The position numbers and the translations under genes are program-made. Below, in pieces: positions 1 through 7,628 of a stretch of 46,462 nucleotides of DNA. The stretch spans positions 1 through 46,462 of the IMG/VR virus record IMGVR_UViG_3300035698_001141. The stretch is one strand, 5' to 3'. The DNA is from a virus. The first letter of the stretch is position 1. The number at the start of each line of letters is the position of its first letter. The notes under the pieces were generated by a model, which was not told the DNA's origin, did no database searches, and saw only the letters and a program-made list of their open reading frames with translations.

Positions 1-156
1 GCCTCTGAGGCATGGGTATTTACAATTACATCCGCACAATCTGGGGCTTTGCCAGTAGGCGCCTATATCTTGGACGCTAAAATAGTGGCGGCAAACGGCT
101 CGGTTGACTACCCTGATCCGCTTCTTATCGACCTGGTAGAACGGGTGACGGTATGA
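1..156 (+). CDS. C-terminal end of a small tail-associated beta-domain protein (partial)
   Basis: The frame is open from base 1 to a TGA at 154-156, giving the last 51 residues of a protein whose start lies outside the window. The segment reads FTITSAQSG..LPVGAY..D..I...NGSVDY and ends in LVERVTV. This is the C-terminal pattern I associate with BppU-like or baseplate/fibre N-terminal domains found just upstream of phage tail fibres. The stop overlaps the ATG of the next fibre gene (ATGA), so the two are translationally coupled in the late operon. If the window is circular, this frame is in phase with the partial fibre at the right edge and could be its C-terminus. The abrupt change from Ala/Ser/Thr repeats to beta-type sequence leaves that open. 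Family assignment is from memory and tentative. Confidence 0.6.
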   Translation, partial: ASEAWVFTITSAQSGALPVGAYILDAKIVAANGSVDYPDPLLIDLVERVTV

Positions 157-1766
157 CCAGCGTAATCGAATGGGTAATTCCGGCGCGCGCTGAACTTGAA
201 TGGTTCGGCCAAACGTTGGGCATTATTGCGACGATTCAGCGTGACGGGACAAGCGCAGTAGCGTCGGTTGTCGGCGTTCAAGGTGATAGCGCGTATGTGG
301 TTTGGTTGGCCGAAGGGAACTCGGGCACGGTCGATGATTTCCTTGACGATATTGCTGCCGGTGCAATTACTGCCAGCGCCGCGTCTGCATCCGCCGCAGC
401 AACATCCGAGACCAACGCAGCAACGTCAGAGACCAACGCATCAACGTCAGAGACCAATGCCGCGACATCCGCGACCAATGCCGCAACATCCGAGAATAAC
501 GCCGGAAATTCCGCGACCGCTGCCGCAACTTCCGAGTCCAACGCCGCGACTGATCTTGGATTAACCAATGCAGACGTGGTTTCGACTAATGCCGATGTGG
601 TTACGACAAACGCCGATGTGGTTTCCACTGGCAATGACGTCTCAGCGACTAACGCAGACGTTGTAAGTACAGGAAACGACGTAACCGCGACCAACGCTGA
701 TGTGGTTTCCACTGGGAACGACGTTGTGAGCACAGGCGATGACGTAACCGCCACCAACGCCGATGTGGTCTCCACTGGGAACGACGTCACTGCAACCAAT
801 GCAGACGTTGTAAGTACAGGTAATGACGTCACTGCAACCAACGCCGATGCAGTTTCCACTGGCAATGACCGTACTGCCGTTGCAAGCGACCTCGTCGCCA
901 CAAACCAAGATACGATTGATACCGCTGCCGATGTCGTGCTTACGAATGCAGACGTTTCCAGCACCAACGCTGATGTCCTTTCAACAAATGCAGATGCAGT
1001 TTCTACCGGTGGTGACGCGACTGCAACCGCAGCTGATGTTGTGTCCACGAATGCGGATGCGGCATCAACGGCTTCTGATCGCTCTGCGGCGGCGACCTCT
1101 GCAACAAACGCAGCCACGGCTGAGACCAATGCAGCCACGGCTGAAACCAACGCCGCAAATTCGGCAACCGCTGCAGCAACGTCCGAGACAAATGCCGGAA
1201 ACTCTGCAACGGCTGCGGAAACGGCTAAAACTAACGCTGAAACGGCTGAGACCGCTGCCGCGCAATCGGCAGCCGATGCTGCGAACAGCGCAGCATCGGC
1301 TGCTGGTGGCGGTCTTCAAATTAACCAAGATTTGGCTGACTTAAACAATGCAGGAACAGCTCGAACAAACATTGGTCTTGAAATTGGATCTGATGTTCAG
1401 GCGTATGACTCGGTGCTGGACGCGACAGAAGCATCATACACCACGGCAGAGGAAACAAAACTTTCTGACATTGAGGCGAGTGCGGACGTAACTGACACGG
1501 GAAATGTCACAGCGGCCGGTGCTTTGATGGAAAGTGAGGTTGCAAATTTAGCCGCTGTCAAAGCGTTTGATGTGGCTGATTATGCAACTGCCGCGCAAGG
1601 CTCAACAGCCGATAGCGCCCTCCAATCTTCTGACATCGGCACCGCTGCTGCTCTTGATGTTGCATCCACAGGTGACGCTGCTGCGGGGCAAGTCGTCAAA
1701 GGCAATGATAGCAGGCTCGTTGCGGGAATTTCCCCCATCGCCGATGCAATAATTTTCGGGACTTAA
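153..1766 (+). CDS. Tail fibre protein with long heptad-repeat shaft
   Basis: The 537-residue protein has the build of a trimeric tail fibre. Residues 1-75 hold a short globular N-terminus ending in the common phage-fibre motif SAYVVWLAEGNSGTVDDFL. Residues 80-137 are Ala/Ser/Thr/Asn-rich (TSETNAA type). Residues 138-310 are an almost uninterrupted seven-residue repeat (TNADVVS / TGNDVTA). A second TSETNAA-type stretch follows to about residue 380, and then a distal part containing LADLNNAGTARTNIGL and KGNDSRL, which are typical of phage fibres. It probably forms part of the host-recognition apparatus of the tail tip. The ATG overlaps the upstream stop. The same N-terminal motif occurs in the partial fibre at the right edge, so the two are paralogous. 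Fibre is a confident call; the receptor is unknown. Confidence 0.85.
   Translation: MTSVIEWVIPARAELEWFGQTLGIIATIQRDGTSAVASVVGVQGDSAYVVWLAEGNSGTVDDFLDDIAAGAITASAASASAAATSETNAATSETNASTSETNAATSATNAATSENNAGNSATAAATSESNAATDLGLTNADVVSTNADVVTTNADVVSTGNDVSATNADVVSTGNDVTATNADVVSTGNDVVSTGDDVTATNADVVSTGNDVTATNADVVSTGNDVTATNADAVSTGNDRTAVASDLVATNQDTIDTAADVVLTNADVSSTNADVLSTNADAVSTGGDATATAADVVSTNADAASTASDRSAAATSATNAATAETNAATAETNAANSATAAATSETNAGNSATAAETAKTNAETAETAAAQSAADAANSAASAAGGGLQINQDLADLNNAGTARTNIGLEIGSDVQAYDSVLDATEASYTTAEETKLSDIEASADVTDTGNVTAAGALMESEVANLAAVKAFDVADYATAAQGSTADSALQSSDIGTAAALDVASTGDAAAGQVVKGNDSRLVAGISPIADAIIFGT
562..1085 (+). repeat. 21-bp coding repeat array (heptads of the fibre shaft)
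   Basis: About 25 consecutive degenerate 21-bp units encode the heptads TNADVVS, TGNDVTA and variants. Val and Ala fall at regular heptad positions, as expected for a long intertwined fibre shaft. Base-level identity between units is high in places, so unit number could change by slippage or recombination. Confidence 0.85.
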
Positions 1767-1769
1767 GCC

Positions 1770-2837
1770 ATGTCCTTCAAACAAGACTATCGCGTCATTT
1801 CAGCGGGTACTTCAGCAACCCTTTACACAGTGCCGACAGGTGCCGAGGCGTCAGCGCCCACACTGACTCTGACGGCGGTTGGAACTGCCACAGCCACTCT
1901 TACGATATTCGATAATGCGTCTAGTGCGGCAATAGCCGTCGCTGTGAACATCCCACTGACAGCAAACGTGCCGTGGGCATTGCCAAAGCCCTTGATGCTT
2001 AATGATGGTGATGAAATTCGCGTTGCTGTCGCTGGTGCGGATGTTGGGTCCATTCTCGGCATCTTCGAGGATACGCCCATTGGTCAGGCTGTGATTTTTA
2101 ACGTCCGTGGTCCATACGTCAATGCTGCCACCTACGACAAAGGCGACGTCGCTGAAGAAGCGGGTACATCCTATATTTGCCGGACTAATGGCACTACGGG
2201 CGACAGACCCCCGTCCGCAAACTGGATGATCAATGCTGAAAAAGGCAACACTGGTGAAATGGACCTTGCGACGTATGATCCACAGGGGATCGGATCGGAT
2301 GCTTTTGCACGCGCCAACCATACCGGCACGCAACTACTCGCAACGATCAGTGACGCAGCGGCGGCTCTTGCGCTGAAATCCAACCTAACAACTAACACTT
2401 TCACAGGTAAACAGACGCTTAACGGATCAGACTCAACTTTTGGATTGGAGTTACTTAACGCGGTAGAAAAAACAACTGTCATAGCTACGGTGCCCCCAAC
2501 AACAGTTAATTTTAATGTTAATGATCAGTCCGTTATTATTTACACAACAAACGCTACTGCGACATGGACAGTTAATCTGAGATTTAGTTCCGGGACATCA
2601 CTTAACAATGCCATGTCTGTTGGGCAATCAGTAACCGTAACTCTCATGGCATCTATGGGGGGGACTGCATACCTTGGCACTTCTTTTGAAATTGATGGTT
2701 CAACAATAACCCCTTTATGGCAAGGAGGTGAGCCCGATGATGCAGGAGCTTCTGGCACTGACGTTTACTCTTTCACAGCAACTAAAACTGCGGCGTCAAC
2801 TTACAAAGTTATCGCCTCAATGACTTCATTTAATTAA
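1770..2837 (+). CDS. Tail fibre / receptor-binding protein
   Basis: The 355-residue protein is translated three bases after the preceding fibre. Residues about 1-110 form a beta-rich domain (APTLTLTAVGTATATLTIF). Around residues 115-155 comes a carbohydrate-binding-module-like segment (YVNAATYDKGDVAEEAGTSY ... PPSANW), a pattern common in phage fibres and chitin-binding type 3-like modules. A short linker with NHTGTQ...I.D (a fibre collar motif) follows, and then a C-terminal beta domain. It is probably a distal fibre or tip subunit contacting surface polysaccharide. From about base 2440 the sequence becomes visibly more A/T-rich than the adjacent genes, which suggests the distal domain came by recombination. 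Exact role is inferred from position and motifs. Confidence 0.75.
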   Translation: MSFKQDYRVISAGTSATLYTVPTGAEASAPTLTLTAVGTATATLTIFDNASSAAIAVAVNIPLTANVPWALPKPLMLNDGDEIRVAVAGADVGSILGIFEDTPIGQAVIFNVRGPYVNAATYDKGDVAEEAGTSYICRTNGTTGDRPPSANWMINAEKGNTGEMDLATYDPQGIGSDAFARANHTGTQLLATISDAAAALALKSNLTTNTFTGKQTLNGSDSTFGLELLNAVEKTTVIATVPPTTVNFNVNDQSVIIYTTNATATWTVNLRFSSGTSLNNAMSVGQSVTVTLMASMGGTAYLGTSFEIDGSTITPLWQGGEPDDAGASGTDVYSFTATKTAASTYKVIASMTSFN

Positions 2838-2847
2838 GGGGACATAG

Positions 2848-3849
2848 ATGCCTATTTTAAGTTCAATTGGTAGTGGGTCTGCTAGGTCTTTGGGGCGCGG
2901 TTTTATCGGCGGTATGAAAGAAGTTTTCTTATCTACTGCAACCTTCAATAACGGGGGTACGGCAGTAATAGGGAATTTGATTAACGGACCTGACATTAAT
3001 GAATCTTTATCTGGGTTGAGTAATGCCGCCCGAACCGTAATTGAACCAAATTTCACCATGCCGGTTAATGGAGTCCAGTCTTGGCGTGTGTCATATAGCG
3101 GACTTTATAGGGTCATTGTTGCGGGTGCTAGAGGGGGTAGCTCAGGTGCTAATAATAATTATTTTGGCTCACCTATTGCTGGGGGTAGAGGTGCTATAGT
3201 ATTAGCTAATGTATATTTATCTTTCAAAGATACACTTTACATAATTGCCGGTCATAGAGGTGGGTATTACAATGGTAGTCAAGATGGAGGCGGTGGCGGA
3301 GGCTCTTTTGTTTCCGTAAGTAGATATGCTAATGGGGGGTCTCCAAATTTTTTATCAAGTACCCTTCTGGTTGCGGCAGGGGGTGGTGGGGGCGGTGCAT
3401 CCAATACCAACGGAGGTATAGCATCAATGGACGGTGCATCCGGTCAGAGTGGAGGAGGGCTTACTCCGGGAACTGGTGGTTACGGAGGTCAGAACGGATC
3501 AGGTTCAGAACACGGTGCTGGCGGTGGTGGTTGGTTTGGACCCGGTACGGGAGCTAGTCAGACTCGTGGCAAGGCGGTCCGAAGCAATGATTTAGCTGGC
3601 GCAACGGGAGTATATGGGCTTTCTCAAAATGTTGGTGGTTTTGGCGGGGGTGCGGCAGGATGGGGGGCTGGGGGCGGTGGCGGAGGTTACTCAGGTGGCG
3701 GTCCAAAAACACACGCTTCTACCAGATCTGGAGGTGGAGGTGGCGGCTCATTTGTTTCGAGTGGTGCTAATAATATTTCTTATCTGACAGGCAACAATGG
3801 TAATTGGGGCGATCTTGGAAACGGTTATGTTACACTAACAGCATTGTGA
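2848..3849 (+). CDS. Glycine-rich adhesin-like tail tip protein
   Basis: The 333-residue protein is dominated by glycine from about residue 95 onward. Runs of five to six glycines (for example GGGGGGSFV and AAGGGGGG) alternate with short variable loops. The arrangement GGRGA...LSFKDTLYIIAG...GGGGGGSFV...LLVAAGGGGGG resembles the glycine-rich fold built of packed polyglycine helices, known from ALK-type domains and, in looser form, from phage adhesins such as T-even Gp38. The N-terminal 80 residues are not glycine-rich and probably attach it to the fibre. A ribosome binding site (AAGGGGA) precedes the ATG. Base composition is A/T-richer than the structural genes, as expected for a fast-evolving receptor-binding module. 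The function is inferred. Confidence 0.7.
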   Translation: MPILSSIGSGSARSLGRGFIGGMKEVFLSTATFNNGGTAVIGNLINGPDINESLSGLSNAARTVIEPNFTMPVNGVQSWRVSYSGLYRVIVAGARGGSSGANNNYFGSPIAGGRGAIVLANVYLSFKDTLYIIAGHRGGYYNGSQDGGGGGGSFVSVSRYANGGSPNFLSSTLLVAAGGGGGGASNTNGGIASMDGASGQSGGGLTPGTGGYGGQNGSGSEHGAGGGGWFGPGTGASQTRGKAVRSNDLAGATGVYGLSQNVGGFGGGAAGWGAGGGGGGYSGGGPKTHASTRSGGGGGGSFVSSGANNISYLTGNNGNWGDLGNGYVTLTAL

Positions 3850-3884
3850 AAAAAGATCACTTAATATGAAAAAAAGGTTAAGCT

Positions 3885-4454
3885 ATGACAAACTACGCAA
3901 GAACGAAAAATGGTGTTTTATTAGATTATCCTTATTCACACGAAACACTGTTATTAGATAACCCAAACACGAAATTTGACAAACGTCATGATCTAGTAGG
4001 TTGGTTCAATCAGACTGAGTCAGCCACGATCCACGGCAATAAGTTGGAGGAAGTGGTTGAAGGATTAATCCCTGAATATGATCCAAGGACTCATAAAATA
4101 TTCAAATCTGCACCTACTTTAGTTGAGGGTGCGTGGACCGAGCAATGGTCAATTGTTGAGCTGAGTGAGGGGGAACTTGAAGTCTTTTTACCCACTGTCT
4201 TGCAAATCAAAGAGGATGATGGTCGTCGCATTTTGGAAATCGCCCCTGAATGGATGCAGCGAAACCTAACTGCACAGGCTGCGGTTCTCGCAAAGATCGG
4301 CCAAGACAACTGGACGACTGATCAGGCGGATGAATGGGCTGCGGGCGAATTGATCTGGGCAAGTATCCAAGCAATTCGCACCGCTTCAAACATGATCGAA
4401 GCAATTGACCCAATTCCGTATGACGCCCTAACTAACGAGGATCGCTGGTCGTAA
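3885..4454 (+). CDS. Tail-fibre-associated protein of unknown function (assembly-like)
   Basis: This is a 189-residue soluble protein lying between the adhesin gene and a DUF1353 gene. It has an acidic centre with EDDGRRILEIAPEWMQRNLTAQ, followed by a helical C-terminal half containing WAAGELIWASIQAIR and ending DPIPYDALTNEDRWS. Similar helical tails occur in proteins placed next to phage fibres and annotated as fibre assembly proteins, for example the gene at 45076 in this same window. An A/T-rich leader with AAAGGTTAAG precedes the ATG. The stop codon overlaps the next ATG (TAATG). I do not recognise a specific family, and the fibre-assembly role rests on position only. Confidence 0.55.
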   Translation: MTNYARTKNGVLLDYPYSHETLLLDNPNTKFDKRHDLVGWFNQTESATIHGNKLEEVVEGLIPEYDPRTHKIFKSAPTLVEGAWTEQWSIVELSEGELEVFLPTVLQIKEDDGRRILEIAPEWMQRNLTAQAAVLAKIGQDNWTTDQADEWAAGELIWASIQAIRTASNMIEAIDPIPYDALTNEDRWS

Positions 4455-4789
4455 TGTTTAAGCGGGGCACCACACGACGCTGGCAGTCCACTGTGGATAT
4501 CCCTTGGGAAGTCGGCAGCAAGGGTAGTGGTCGTCATATTACGATACCGAGGGGCACTGAATTTGAAAGCAGTGTTCCCCTGTGGGCGCAGTGGTTCATA
4601 CCCCGCGACGATCAGCGTTTCCTATTAGCTGCGCTGGTTCACGACCACATGCTTGATGCTGGCATCTACGGACGTCCACAGGCGGCGGCTGAGTGGTACG
4701 ACGGGGCAATGGCAGGTGGCGCACCAGTGTTCCGATCCAAGGTCGCCTTCGTCGCGATAGCGGCATGGGCTGTGTTCAATCCGAGGTAA
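4454..4789 (+). CDS. DUF1353 family phage protein
   Basis: The 111-residue protein has the DUF1353 pattern: WEVGSKGSGRHITIPRGTEFESSVP in the first half, then LAALVHDHMLDAG with conserved His-Asp-His, and a C-terminal AAWAVFNPR. In the family these genes sit at the end of phage late operons or beside lysis genes. The conserved histidines and aspartate suggest a metal site, but no biochemical function is established that I know of. The start overlaps the preceding stop. Confidence 0.75.
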   Translation: MFKRGTTRRWQSTVDIPWEVGSKGSGRHITIPRGTEFESSVPLWAQWFIPRDDQRFLLAALVHDHMLDAGIYGRPQAAAEWYDGAMAGGAPVFRSKVAFVAIAAWAVFNPR

Positions 4790-4792
4790 CAA

Positions 4793-5980
4793 ATGACTGA
4801 TCAAGACAAGATAGCACACGCTAAGGCAATGGTCGCAAACGGCAGTAGTATCAACGCGGCGGCGATGGAGTCCGGTGTTCCCCGGTCCACATTACAGCGA
4901 TACATTAAAATTGACCCGGCCATTGCGACGGGCATGGCGGCAATCGGCACGAACATGGTGCCTAATCTAATGTGGACCAAGACCGACCCGGCAGGGAACG
5001 TCTCGCACTCAGTTATGCTCAAGCCGACATCGTTAGAGTTCCCGTCGTTCCTCGAACAGATCAAGGACACGATCAGCGACCTCAAGTCTGGCATGCCCCA
5101 GAACCTGACGCGCCGGTTCGTGGAACGTGACGGATCACTGTTGGTACTCGACCCGGCGGATGTTCACATCGGCAAGCTGTGTGTCGAGGACGAGACGGGC
5201 GTCAGGTATGACAGCGTCATTGCAGAACACCGAATGGTCGAGGGGTGCCGCATGCTAATTGAGCGTGGCGTCCACAACGGTGCCACACACGTCCTGCTGG
5301 TGATCGGCAATGACATCGCCCACATCGACAACGCAAGGAACACCACGACGTCTGGCACCCCGCAGGACGTCAGCGGGTCGATCTTCAGCATCCACAGGGC
5401 GGCACAGGGTGCGTACGTGCGTGTAATCGCCATGTGCCTTGAAATGGGTCTGGGCGTCAAGGTGATGTTCAACCCGTCCAACCACGATTGGGTTCTCGGC
5501 TTCACCATCGCACAGTTCGTGCGCGCGTGGTATCGTGACCACCCCAATGTGGATGTCAGCGAATACAGCGTCAGCGAGCGGCATCGCAAGTATTTGCGGT
5601 TCGGAACCAACCTACTTGGTTTAACGCACGGTGATGGTGCCAAAGAAGCCGAACTACCACAGATTATGATGGTCGAGGCGCGCAGTCACATCAGCACCGC
5701 ACCGCACCTATACTGGTACGTCCACCATTATCACCATAAGATACGCAAGGCGCTCGGAGTCCGGTCACAGGCGCGCGAGAAGGACCATGTGGCAATGACC
5801 ATCATGAAGTCGGCAGCGGGCGCTATGGAAGGTGACAACTGCATGGTCGAGTACGTCCGGTCGCCGTCACCCGCCGATGGGTGGCATGATCGCAAAGGGT
5901 ACATCGGCAGGCAAGCGGTCGAGGCATTCATGCACCACCCGCAAGACGGGCAGGACGGTCGGTTCACTGTGTGGTTCTAG
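4793..5980 (+). CDS. Metallophosphoesterase (calcineurin-like) with N-terminal helix-turn-helix
   Basis: The 395-residue protein starts with a helix-turn-helix (AKAMVANGSSINAAAMESGV, residues 9-28, then PRSTLQRYI). From residue about 118 it carries the metallophosphoesterase signature: DPADVHIGK (D123, H125), GND (N173, D174), NPSNHD (N230, H231, D232), THGDG (H279) and a His-rich HHYHHK (311-316). These are the two-metal ligands of calcineurin-like phosphodiesterases. The domain layout suggests a DNA-directed phosphodiesterase or nuclease. Phage homologues are often annotated as DNA repair exonuclease-like, but the substrate is not known. It is the last gene of the late operon. Its ATG follows GAGGTAACAA directly, a leader shared by other genes here. 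Its stop shares the four bases CTAG with the stop of the convergent kinase gene. Confidence 0.85.
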   Translation: MTDQDKIAHAKAMVANGSSINAAAMESGVPRSTLQRYIKIDPAIATGMAAIGTNMVPNLMWTKTDPAGNVSHSVMLKPTSLEFPSFLEQIKDTISDLKSGMPQNLTRRFVERDGSLLVLDPADVHIGKLCVEDETGVRYDSVIAEHRMVEGCRMLIERGVHNGATHVLLVIGNDIAHIDNARNTTTSGTPQDVSGSIFSIHRAAQGAYVRVIAMCLEMGLGVKVMFNPSNHDWVLGFTIAQFVRAWYRDHPNVDVSEYSVSERHRKYLRFGTNLLGLTHGDGAKEAELPQIMMVEARSHISTAPHLYWYVHHYHHKIRKALGVRSQAREKDHVAMTIMKSAAGAMEGDNCMVEYVRSPSPADGWHDRKGYIGRQAVEAFMHHPQDGQDGRFTVWF

Positions 5981-6501
5981 TTATTGACGGCGCGTAAGAT
6001 CAGGTCAACGATTTCGGTTGGTGTTCTATCATTTGTCACCTCAATCTCAGCCCACGGCAATTCCTCGGATTTGTGCGTGCCTTGACGTTCAACGCCGGGG
6101 CGTGTCAGTCGCACAACCTTACCACCCGCAGCGCGAACGGCGTCACTCTCGTTATCGAAACGTGTGTCATCAAACACCACGAACACGTGCTGTGCGACAC
6201 CGCGCATCGCAGCGTCGACCCACAAGTCCTCGTGGATTAGCGCGCGACCCCAATCGGTGCCGAGTGTTTGCATCGCGTAACGTGGGGTCGCGCCGTTCAG
6301 CAAGGGTGACTGCGTTTCCTTCAGTGATCCCTCGACCATTTCTTGAATGATGTAGTCGCTCGCGCCTTGCGCGGCCAGTAGTGCGCGCAGCATGTCTTTG
6401 AGCGGCGTGGCGAACTTACGCTGCAAAAAACCGCGCAGTAACAGTTCGTTGGCGATAGTGGTCTTGCCCGACCCTATGTATCCTGACAATCCGATAATCA
6501 T
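5977..6501 (-). CDS. Deoxynucleoside monophosphate kinase
   Basis: The 174-residue P-loop kinase has Walker A GYIGSGKTT at residues 7-15 and the family motif AMQTLGTDWGRALIHEDLWV in the middle, as in phage dNMP kinases. It phosphorylates dNMPs to dNDPs and so feeds dNTP synthesis during phage replication. I chose the ATG at 6501 because its upstream sequence carries a GGGGGG ribosome binding site and because it overlaps the stop of the upstream gene (ATGA). A longer frame reaches 6531. It is the last gene of the minus-strand replication operon. Confidence 0.88.
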   Translation of the reverse strand: MIIGLSGYIGSGKTTIANELLLRGFLQRKFATPLKDMLRALLAAQGASDYIIQEMVEGSLKETQSPLLNGATPRYAMQTLGTDWGRALIHEDLWVDAAMRGVAQHVFVVFDDTRFDNESDAVRAAGGKVVRLTRPGVERQGTHKSEELPWAEIEVTNDRTPTEIVDLILRAVNN

Positions 6502-6665
6502 GAGTAGAACCCCCCGCAGTACAATATCCACAGCAACAACACAGTGGCAGCGATTGCCGACATCACGTTACTCCAACTATCTTGTTTCTGGATGCTGTTG
6601 TGTGCGCCGAGTGCAATGAGTATCGCTATTACAACTTGCGGCCAGTAAAATAACATTTGTGACAT
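6498..6665 (-). CDS. Small two-helix membrane protein
   Basis: This is a 55-residue ORF (MSQMLFYWPQVVIAILIALG ... AATVLLLWILYCGGFYS) with two hydrophobic segments, at residues about 8-21 and 37-52. A short polar loop (AHNSIQKQDSWSN) separates them. Both ends overlap their neighbours by four bases (ATGA), so it is a genuine operon member between the MazG-like gene and the dNMP kinase. Similar tiny membrane genes next to MazG-like genes are common in phages, with no assigned role. A holin role is possible but there is no lysis gene nearby, and the likely holin is elsewhere at 30159. Confidence 0.7.
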   Translation of the reverse strand: MSQMLFYWPQVVIAILIALGAHNSIQKQDSWSNVMSAIAATVLLLWILYCGGFYS

Positions 6666-7249
6666 CAGAATTTCTTTCCGCCCACGGCGTTGCGGGCTGT
6701 GATCTTATGATCAGCCCTTGTTTTGTTGTATTCATGCTTGAGTTCGACCAGCTTCCACAGGTCAACGTCATTGATGTCGGCAATGGCACGCACGACATTG
6801 ACACTTCTTTCGATGACATTGAGTGGTGACGCACCTGTCATGACCCGCACGACTTCGTACAGTTGTTCCGGGACAGTCCGCTTGCGTAGCGGTGCTTCAC
6901 GGTGCCACCGCAGCGCCACAGGGTACTTGTTAGCTAGATCGTCTTCTAGGTGCACACCATACGCACCAGCGAGGTCCAACAAACGGATCATTGCATCGGC
7001 GAGTTCCACATCGAACATCTTGTATTCGGGCAGATGGTCGTCCATCAAATCCTTGCGGAAACCTTCCATAGCTTCAGCTATTTCGGACACGCACAACATC
7101 ATCGCTGTCTCGTAACGGTCGAGTTTATTGTCAAATTCATCCCACCAACCGGCTGCGACATTATGTCTATGTGTGTTTCTTGCGAGTGTGTTTATCAATT
7201 TGTCACGTCCGATCCAAGAGTAAGGCAAGCGGCCAGTGCATCGTGCCAT
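6665..7249 (-). CDS. MazG-like nucleotide pyrophosphohydrolase
   Basis: The 194-residue all-helical protein shows the MazG/dUTPase-like metal motif: SEIAEAMEG (E56, E59) followed by ELADAMIRLLD (E82, D85). A second pair of helices ends in HEYNKTRADHKI, the usual C-terminal signature of phage MazG-like proteins. These enzymes hydrolyse (d)NTPs to monophosphates and may also affect alarmone levels in infected marine bacteria. The ATG at 7249 overlaps the upstream gene by 55 bases. A TTG at 7198, which overlaps that gene's stop (TTGA) and precedes the conserved region, is an alternative start. Confidence 0.82.
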   Translation of the reverse strand: MARCTGRLPYSWIGRDKLINTLARNTHRHNVAAGWWDEFDNKLDRYETAMMLCVSEIAEAMEGFRKDLMDDHLPEYKMFDVELADAMIRLLDLAGAYGVHLEDDLANKYPVALRWHREAPLRKRTVPEQLYEVVRVMTGASPLNVIERSVNVVRAIADINDVDLWKLVELKHEYNKTRADHKITARNAVGGKKF

Positions 7250-7380
7250 GCAGTGCTTTGTCGGACATCTTCTTCCGCAATTGTTAGTGCCTCGCGCATT
7301 TCGTCTTGTGTCATTTTGTTCAATTCATCCTCGAACGCTGTGATGCTCATAACTTGATCCGGTGTTGGCTTCTGTGACAT
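7195..7380 (-). CDS. Small acidic hypothetical protein
   Basis: This is a 61-residue acidic, probably helical protein (SITAFEDELNKMTQDEMREA ... TIAEEDVRQ) ending LTLGSDVTN. It sits in the replication operon between a 73-residue unknown and the MazG-like gene. A GGATGACAAC leader precedes the ATG. I do not recognise a family. Its reading frame is supported by operon spacing and composition only. Confidence 0.6.
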   Translation of the reverse strand: MSQKPTPDQVMSITAFEDELNKMTQDEMREALTIAEEDVRQSTAWHDALAACLTLGSDVTN

Positions 7381-7391
7381 GTTGTCATCCT

Positions 7392-7613
7392 TTACATTCC
7401 CGGCATTTTGCGCGGAGTTTCTAGTGATAACGCGTCCTGCAACGCGTCTGCTATTGTCGAACCATTCCCCGTTGCAACTGCCTTACCCGCCGAGTCCCTG
7501 ATTACGACAAACCTTTGATTACCTGCAATCACAGATCGACCTATAAAAACACACGATATTGTCATCTGATCGAATCGCCGCTCTAAATCAGCTACATTGA
7601 CGCTATTTATCAT
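7392..7613 (-). CDS. Hypothetical protein
   Basis: This 73-residue protein begins MINSVNVADLERRFDQMTIS and has a predicted beta-rich core (CVFIGRSVIAGNQRFVVIRD ... SAGKAVATGNG) followed by a helix (TIADALQDALSL). The arrangement is reminiscent of small phage proteins that show a substrate loop plus one helix, but I recognise no family. The ATG at 7613 is preferred over an in-frame TTG at 7628 because a GTGGAA sequence precedes it. It follows the polymerase gene closely. Confidence 0.6.
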   Translation of the reverse strand: MINSVNVADLERRFDQMTISCVFIGRSVIAGNQRFVVIRDSAGKAVATGNGSTIADALQDALSLETPRKMPGM

Positions 7614-7628
7614 TATGTGATTCCACAA

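Noticed and set aside
642-908. 88-codon Cys/Val-rich minus-strand frame
   Set aside because: It lies entirely within the repeat array and repeats with the same period; it is a shadow of the fibre gene.
278-1150. 290-codon open frame on the minus strand
   Set aside because: It is the mirror of the fibre's 21-bp repeats; its sequence is repetitive Ser/Val/Ala with no ribosome site, and the plus-strand fibre explains the region.
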